In this document: positions 7,014 to 7,677 of the stretch, in pieces | How positions within the stretch are numbered: the first letter of the stretch is position 1 | Layout: each line of letters begins with the position of its first letter | NCBI GenBank assembly: GCA_964553915.1 | Contig: CAZKMM010000120.1 | Span: 1-7,677 of the forward strand | From: CAZKMM01 sp964553915 | GTDB taxonomy: Bacteria > RBG-13-61-14 > DRUE01 | Reading direction: 5' to 3' | Length of the DNA stretch: 7,677 bases | Made by a program: the position numbers and the translations under genes | The notes under the pieces: model-generated | Seen by the model: the letters and a program-made list of their open reading frames with translations, nothing else | Told to the model about the DNA's origin: nothing | Databases searched by the model: none

Positions 7014-7039
7014 AATTAGCTCCTAAATTAAGATGATTT

Positions 7040-7068
7040 TAAATAACCGATAAATTTGCTTTTGTCAA
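7040..7068 (-). promoter_or_regulatory. Probable sigma70-type promoter of the membrane protein-hydrolase operon
   Basis: A perfect -35 TTGACA (7063-7068) on the minus strand is followed after 17 bp by TATTTA (7040-7045), a weaker -10. A start near 7033 would leave a short leader before the AGGAG at 7020-7024. The -35 context ACTTGACAAAA is identical to that of the riboswitch promoter. The perfect -35 with a weak -10 keeps confidence moderate. Confidence 0.65.
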
Positions 7069-7087
7069 GTTTATTTGAAAGGAAAGT

Positions 7088-7267
7088 TTATTTCAGGTAT
7101 CCGAGGGATTTAAGTTTTTTCAGGGTCTCTGGGTCTAGATTGGCTTTTTTAAGCTGATTCTGAATCTTCAACTCCTGTATTGTTGCACGGAGCTAGTCAT
7201 CAATCTCCACTCCTAAAACTGTCTTGAGTCCATAATTTTGTGCTATCGCCCGGAACCCAACCGAAAG
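7088..7267 (-). pseudogene. Decayed C-terminal gene remnant with internal TAG (sulfatase-like tail)
   Basis: The minus-strand frame is open from 7267 to TAA at 7088-7090 except for one TAG at 7193-7195. Before the TAG it reads GFRAIAQNYGLKTVLGVEID; after it, 34 residues end in LDPETLKKLKSLGYLK. The closing pattern L.PE.L..LKSLGY is common at the C-termini of bacterial sulfatases and some TPR proteins. I infer that this is the degraded end of a larger gene, with the TAG perhaps once GAG. No start codon with a ribosome binding site is visible, and the frame is closed by TAA at 7268-7270. The stop lies 20 bp from the -35 of the next operon. Confidence 0.4.
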
Positions 7268-7363
7268 TTAAGAGGAAAATTAAATTTAAAGAGAAAAATA
7301 GAAAAAGTTAGGCAAGGCTAAAATTTGTTCCAAAAATGTTCCAAGTTTTGGGCAGTTTCAACG

Positions 7364-7582
7364 CTATAGCGAATTTTCCTTATTAAAAACATCACTAACA
7401 GGCTTATTTTCTAAAAACGCATATTCTTTAATAACCCCAACCAATATTTGATTTAGGAAGCCCGATTTTTTAGAACTTCCCGCTCCTTCTCCTTTTTCCT
7501 GCACTGGTATAACATTCTCAAACCCCCTTAATTCTTTACAGCGTCTTTTATTTGGGCAAATGCGGTTTCGTGAGTGTCCCAT
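7364..7582 (-). CDS. Hypothetical 72-residue ORF in a remnant region, doubtful
   Basis: The ATG at 7580-7582 opens a frame closed by TAG at 7364-7366. The N-terminal half is Arg/Lys/Gly-rich (NRICPNKRRCK...) and does not look like a folded domain. The C-terminal half (LVGVIKEYAFLENKPVSDVF) looks like a real amphipathic segment and faintly recalls small DUF3791-type proteins. It overlaps the interrupted frame at 7528-7668 in another phase, so the two may be pieces of frameshifted genes. No convincing Shine-Dalgarno. The family suggestion is a guess. Confidence 0.25.
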   Translation of the reverse strand: MGHSRNRICPNKRRCKELRGFENVIPVQEKGEGAGSSKKSGFLNQILVGVIKEYAFLENKPVSDVFNKENSL

Positions 7583-7668
7583 CCAACCTCAGCTCTATAC
7601 ACAGCCAACCTTATTCCTTCTAATAAAACTCAGAAACGTTTCCTGTTAAGTGTTGATTTTTCAGCCAT
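7528..7668 (-). pseudogene. Short reading frame interrupted by TGA, unrecognised
   Basis: The frame starts with ATG at 7666-7668 (MAEKSTLNRKRF), meets TGA at 7630-7632, then continues as VLLEGIRLAVYRAEVGWDTH and on to ...QIKDAVKN before TAA at 7528-7530. The second part has natural amino-acid composition and an amphipathic look, suggesting it once was coding. I do not recognise it. No ribosome binding site can be judged because the window ends 9 bp upstream. A nonsense-mutated remnant is the simplest reading. Confidence 0.35.
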
Positions 7669-7677
7669 TAACTAATC

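Noticed and set aside
2964..7273. Near-identical 15-mers (AACCGAAAGTYAAGA) at 2964-2978 and 7259-7273 flanking the hydrolase operon, as possible attachment repeats
   Set aside because: A 14/15 match between some pair of positions in 7.7 kb is expected about once by chance. The flanks do not extend the match and no integrase is present.
7326..7373. TGTTCCAA direct repeat (around 7326-7345) and CGCTATAGCG palindrome (7361-7370)
   Set aside because: Both are very short and stand alone, with no array, promoter or gene arrangement that would give them a role.
1..7677. CRISPR array, insertion sequence or transposase
   Set aside because: No regularly spaced repeats, terminal inverted repeats or transposase-like ORF were found on either strand.

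Overview
The window reads as AT-leaning chromosome from a diderm (Gram-negative) bacterium whose lineage I cannot name. The evidence for an outer membrane is a TonB-dependent receptor and a lipoprotein. All recognisable genes lie on the minus strand, so transcription runs from high to low coordinates. The two convincing promoters share the core ACTTGACAAAA, and the main genes have AGGAG/GGAGG-type ribosome binding sites.

Low-coordinate block (1-2650): a vitamin B12 uptake unit. A sigma70-type promoter (2622-2649) is followed by a complete cobalamin riboswitch (aptamer 2443-2609, kissing-loop hairpin 2410-2441). Next come a mutually exclusive antiterminator and intrinsic terminator (2345-2405), then a BtuB-like TonB-dependent receptor (322-2331). 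After 22 bp comes the start of a lipoprotein that probably forms a beta-propeller (1-299, cut by the window edge). The layout predicts that cobalamin shuts down synthesis of its own outer-membrane importer and a surface partner.

Middle (2650-3224): non-coding and remnant DNA. A LexA-type winged-helix N-terminal domain (about 50 codons) runs directly into a degenerate 3' half of a tRNA-Leu. This is the sort of junction left by an integrative element or a rearrangement at a tRNA attachment site.

The 3225-7078 block: a probable two-gene operon. A TTGACA promoter (7040-7068) precedes a 170-residue protein with two membrane helices. That reading frame has a good Shine-Dalgarno but no ATG, GTG or TTG, so ATT appears to be the start codon. 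After 27 bp follows a 1082-residue secreted multidomain protein: signal peptide, Ig-like domains, an alpha/beta-hydrolase (lipase/esterase type) with a plausible Ser-Asp-His triad, a FecR-like domain and a carbohydrate-binding-like C-terminal domain. This fusion and its membrane partner are the least ordinary part of the window.

High-coordinate end (7088-7677): decayed coding remnants. One is a reading frame with an internal TAG and a sulfatase-like C-terminal tail. Another is a short frame with an internal TGA. A third is an unrecognised 72-codon frame overlapping the second.
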